Translations under genes and position numbers: made by a program
Shown: positions 6,715-7,918 of the stretch, in pieces
How the letters are laid out: each line of letters opens with the position of its first letter
How positions within the stretch are numbered: the stretch's first letter is position 1
Notes under the pieces: model-generated
What the model saw: the letters and a program-made list of their open reading frames with translations, nothing else
Told to the model about the DNA's origin: nothing
The model's database searches: none
Assembly: GCA_002296055.1 (NCBI GenBank)
Contig: DBHE01000029.1
Location: forward strand, 1-7,918
Source: Pseudomonadaceae bacterium UBA836
GTDB lineage: Bacteria; Pseudomonadota; Gammaproteobacteria; Pseudomonadales; Pseudomonadaceae
Direction of reading: 5' to 3'
DNA: 7,918 nt

Positions 6715-7390
6715 TGTCGTTCTCGAATGCCGTGACCTGAGCAAGGAATACTCGGTCGGTCCGCAGACCCTGCGTGTGCTGGACCAGGTGCAGCTGCGCC
6801 TGCTGCGCGGGGAGCGCGTGGCCATCGTCGGTAGCTCCGGCTCAGGGAAGACAACCTTGCTGAACATGCTTGGCGGATTGGACACGCCAACCTCCGGCGA
6901 GGTGCGGCTGGCCGGTCAGCAGATGTCTACCCTCAAGGAAGCCGAGCGGGGTCGCTTGCGCAATCAGCAACTGGGCTTTGTTTACCAGTTTCACCACCTG
7001 CTGCCGGAGTTCACTGCGCTGGAGAATGTCTGCATGCCGCTGTTGATCGGAAAAACGCCGATCGCCGAGGGGCGCCAGCGTGCAACCGCCATGCTTGAGC
7101 GGGTTGGGTTGGGCGAGCGCATTGGCCACAAGCCTGCTGAACTATCGGGTGGTGAGCGACAGCGGGTGGCCATTGCCCGTGCGCTCATCAGCCAGCCTGC
7201 CTGTGTGCTGTTGGATGAGCCGACCGGTAACCTGGATCAGCAGACCGCCGAGAGCATTCAGCAATTGATGCTGGAGCTGAGTCAAACCTTGCAGACCGCC
7301 TTTCTGGTGGTCACCCACGATCTGGCTCTGGCGGCCCGCATGGATCGTACCTTCACCCTCAAGCAGGGACAGCTGCGCGAGCAGGCCTGA
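6707..7390 (+). CDS. lolD: Lipoprotein-releasing ABC transporter ATP-binding protein LolD
   Basis: LolD is the cytoplasmic ATPase that powers lipoprotein release by the LolC/E (or LolF) permease. It has 227 residues, a standard single ABC domain. Visible motifs: Walker [10 protein letters not shown] (42-50), Q-loop Gln94 in [18 protein letters not shown] (91-108), signature LSGGE (146-150), Walker B CVLLDEP (166-172) with catalytic Glu171, D-loop GNLD (174-177) and switch His204 in VTHD. The stretch around FHHLLPEF distinguishes LolD from MacB and FtsE. The start overlaps the end of lolC by 8 nt, with GGAGG upstream, so the two are translationally coupled and made in balanced amounts. The stop is 8 nt from the stop of the convergent DUF2062 gene, with no convincing terminator between them. 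Confidence 0.96.
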   Translation: MTDVVLECRDLSKEYSVGPQTLRVLDQVQLRLLRGERVAIVGSSGSGKTTLLNMLGGLDTPTSGEVRLAGQQMSTLKEAERGRLRNQQLGFVYQFHHLLPEFTALENVCMPLLIGKTPIAEGRQRATAMLERVGLGERIGHKPAELSGGERQRVAIARALISQPACVLLDEPTGNLDQQTAESIQQLMLELSQTLQTAFLVVTHDLALAARMDRTFTLKQGQLREQA

Positions 7391-7398
7391 GGCGCTGA

Positions 7399-7918
7399 TT
7401 AGTCGGGCGACTGGCGACGGCGTCGCAATTTGCGGCGCTGCCAGTTGCGCGATACCCAGATGCGCCAATACAACAGCGTCAGTACATAGCCCAGCGCCGC
7501 AACCACCGTTCCGACAATCAGCGAGCCGAGCAATAGCGGCTGCCAGATATGCTGGATCTCGGCCATTAGCCAGGTGAGCGACAGCTCCATCGGCATGCCG
7601 CGTTCCGGCGCACCCAGCAGCAGGGTGCCAACCTTGTATTGGGCAAAGAAGATGGGCGGCATGGTGACCGGGTTGGTCAGCCAGACCAGGCTAACCGAAA
7701 TGGGTAGGTTGGAGCGCGCAACGATAGCCACCGCCGCCGCAACCGCCATCTGCATCGGGATGGGCATGAACGCGACAAATAGGCCAACGGCCATAGCGCG
7801 AGACACGCTGTGGCGGTTGAGATGCCACAGGTTCGGATCGTGCAACAGGCTGCCCAGAAACTGCAGGGACTTGCTGCTCTTGATCCGATCCGGATGGGGC
7901 ATCATGCGTTTGAGAAAA
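7399..7918 (-). CDS. DUF2062 inner-membrane protein (5' partial)
   Basis: This is a membrane protein of unknown function. The diagnostic N-terminal block is HKSL-like SSKSLQFLGSLLHDPNLWHLNRHSVSRAMAVGLFVAFMPIPMQM, read here in pieces: SLQFLG, LLHDPNLWHLNRHSV and FVAFMPIPMQM. Hydrophobic segments lie at about residues 36-63, 68-98 and 122-147 counted from the ATG at 7905, and NPVTMPPIFF is also typical of the family. The C-terminus is very basic (RRKLRRRR), which suggests a cytoplasmic tail. The ATG at 7905 is probably not the start: the frame stays open to the window edge as FLKR, and family members usually begin a few residues earlier with a similar basic stretch. Only a handful of codons should be missing. 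It is encoded convergently to lolD. No role can be assigned; the neighbourhood hints at the cell envelope but nothing more specific. Confidence 0.88.
   Translation of the reverse strand, partial: FLKRMMPHPDRIKSSKSLQFLGSLLHDPNLWHLNRHSVSRAMAVGLFVAFMPIPMQMAVAAAVAIVARSNLPISVSLVWLTNPVTMPPIFFAQYKVGTLLLGAPERGMPMELSLTWLMAEIQHIWQPLLLGSLIVGTVVAALGYVLTLLYWRIWVSRNWQRRKLRRRRQSPD

Noticed and set aside
7414..7431. Possible terminator after lolD (GCGAC-GGC-GTCGC followed by AATTT)
   Set aside because: The stem is only 5 bp, lies inside the convergent DUF2062 coding sequence, and has no real T-run.

Overview
This is an ordinary, densely packed stretch of a gammaproteobacterial chromosome. It probably comes from the Pseudomonas/Halopseudomonas lineage, judging by the G+C-rich codon use, the protein sequences and the gene order: end of the Na+-NQR operon, soluble transhydrogenase, glycerophosphodiester phosphodiesterase, PilZ protein, Lol exporter. 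From memory this order resembles the P. aeruginosa region around its sth gene; I could not search to confirm it. I see no insertion sequence, phage, CRISPR, tRNA or rRNA.

Positions 1-2295 (+) hold the tail of a Na+-translocating NADH:quinone oxidoreductase operon. It contains nqrF (5' end outside the window), apbE (the lipoprotein that attaches FMN to NQR subunits) and nqrM (an iron-centre maturation factor). The three are separated by only 3 nt each. Positions 2352-3749 (+) encode soluble pyridine nucleotide transhydrogenase SthA. It ends at a perfect 22-nt palindrome shared with a convergent gene. The left half is therefore a redox block: NqrF oxidises NADH, ApbE and NqrM mature the complex, and SthA balances NADPH against NADH.

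Positions 3765-5358 (-) form a three-gene operon, read right to left: an atypical PilZ-domain protein, a 95-residue secreted protein of unknown function, and a cytoplasmic glycerophosphodiester phosphodiesterase. A 111-bp divergent region (5359-5469) separates it from lolC-lolD (+, 5470-7390). These encode the permease and ATPase that release lipoproteins from the inner membrane for LolA. lolD overlaps lolC by 8 nt. No second permease gene (lolE) follows. A DUF2062 membrane protein (-) converges on lolD and runs off the right edge of the window.

I found no evidence of a wholly new system. The points most worth a second look are the PilZ protein with a helical insertion and a degenerate second motif, the small secreted protein between it and the phosphodiesterase, the missing lolE, and the palindrome that contains the phosphodiesterase stop codon.
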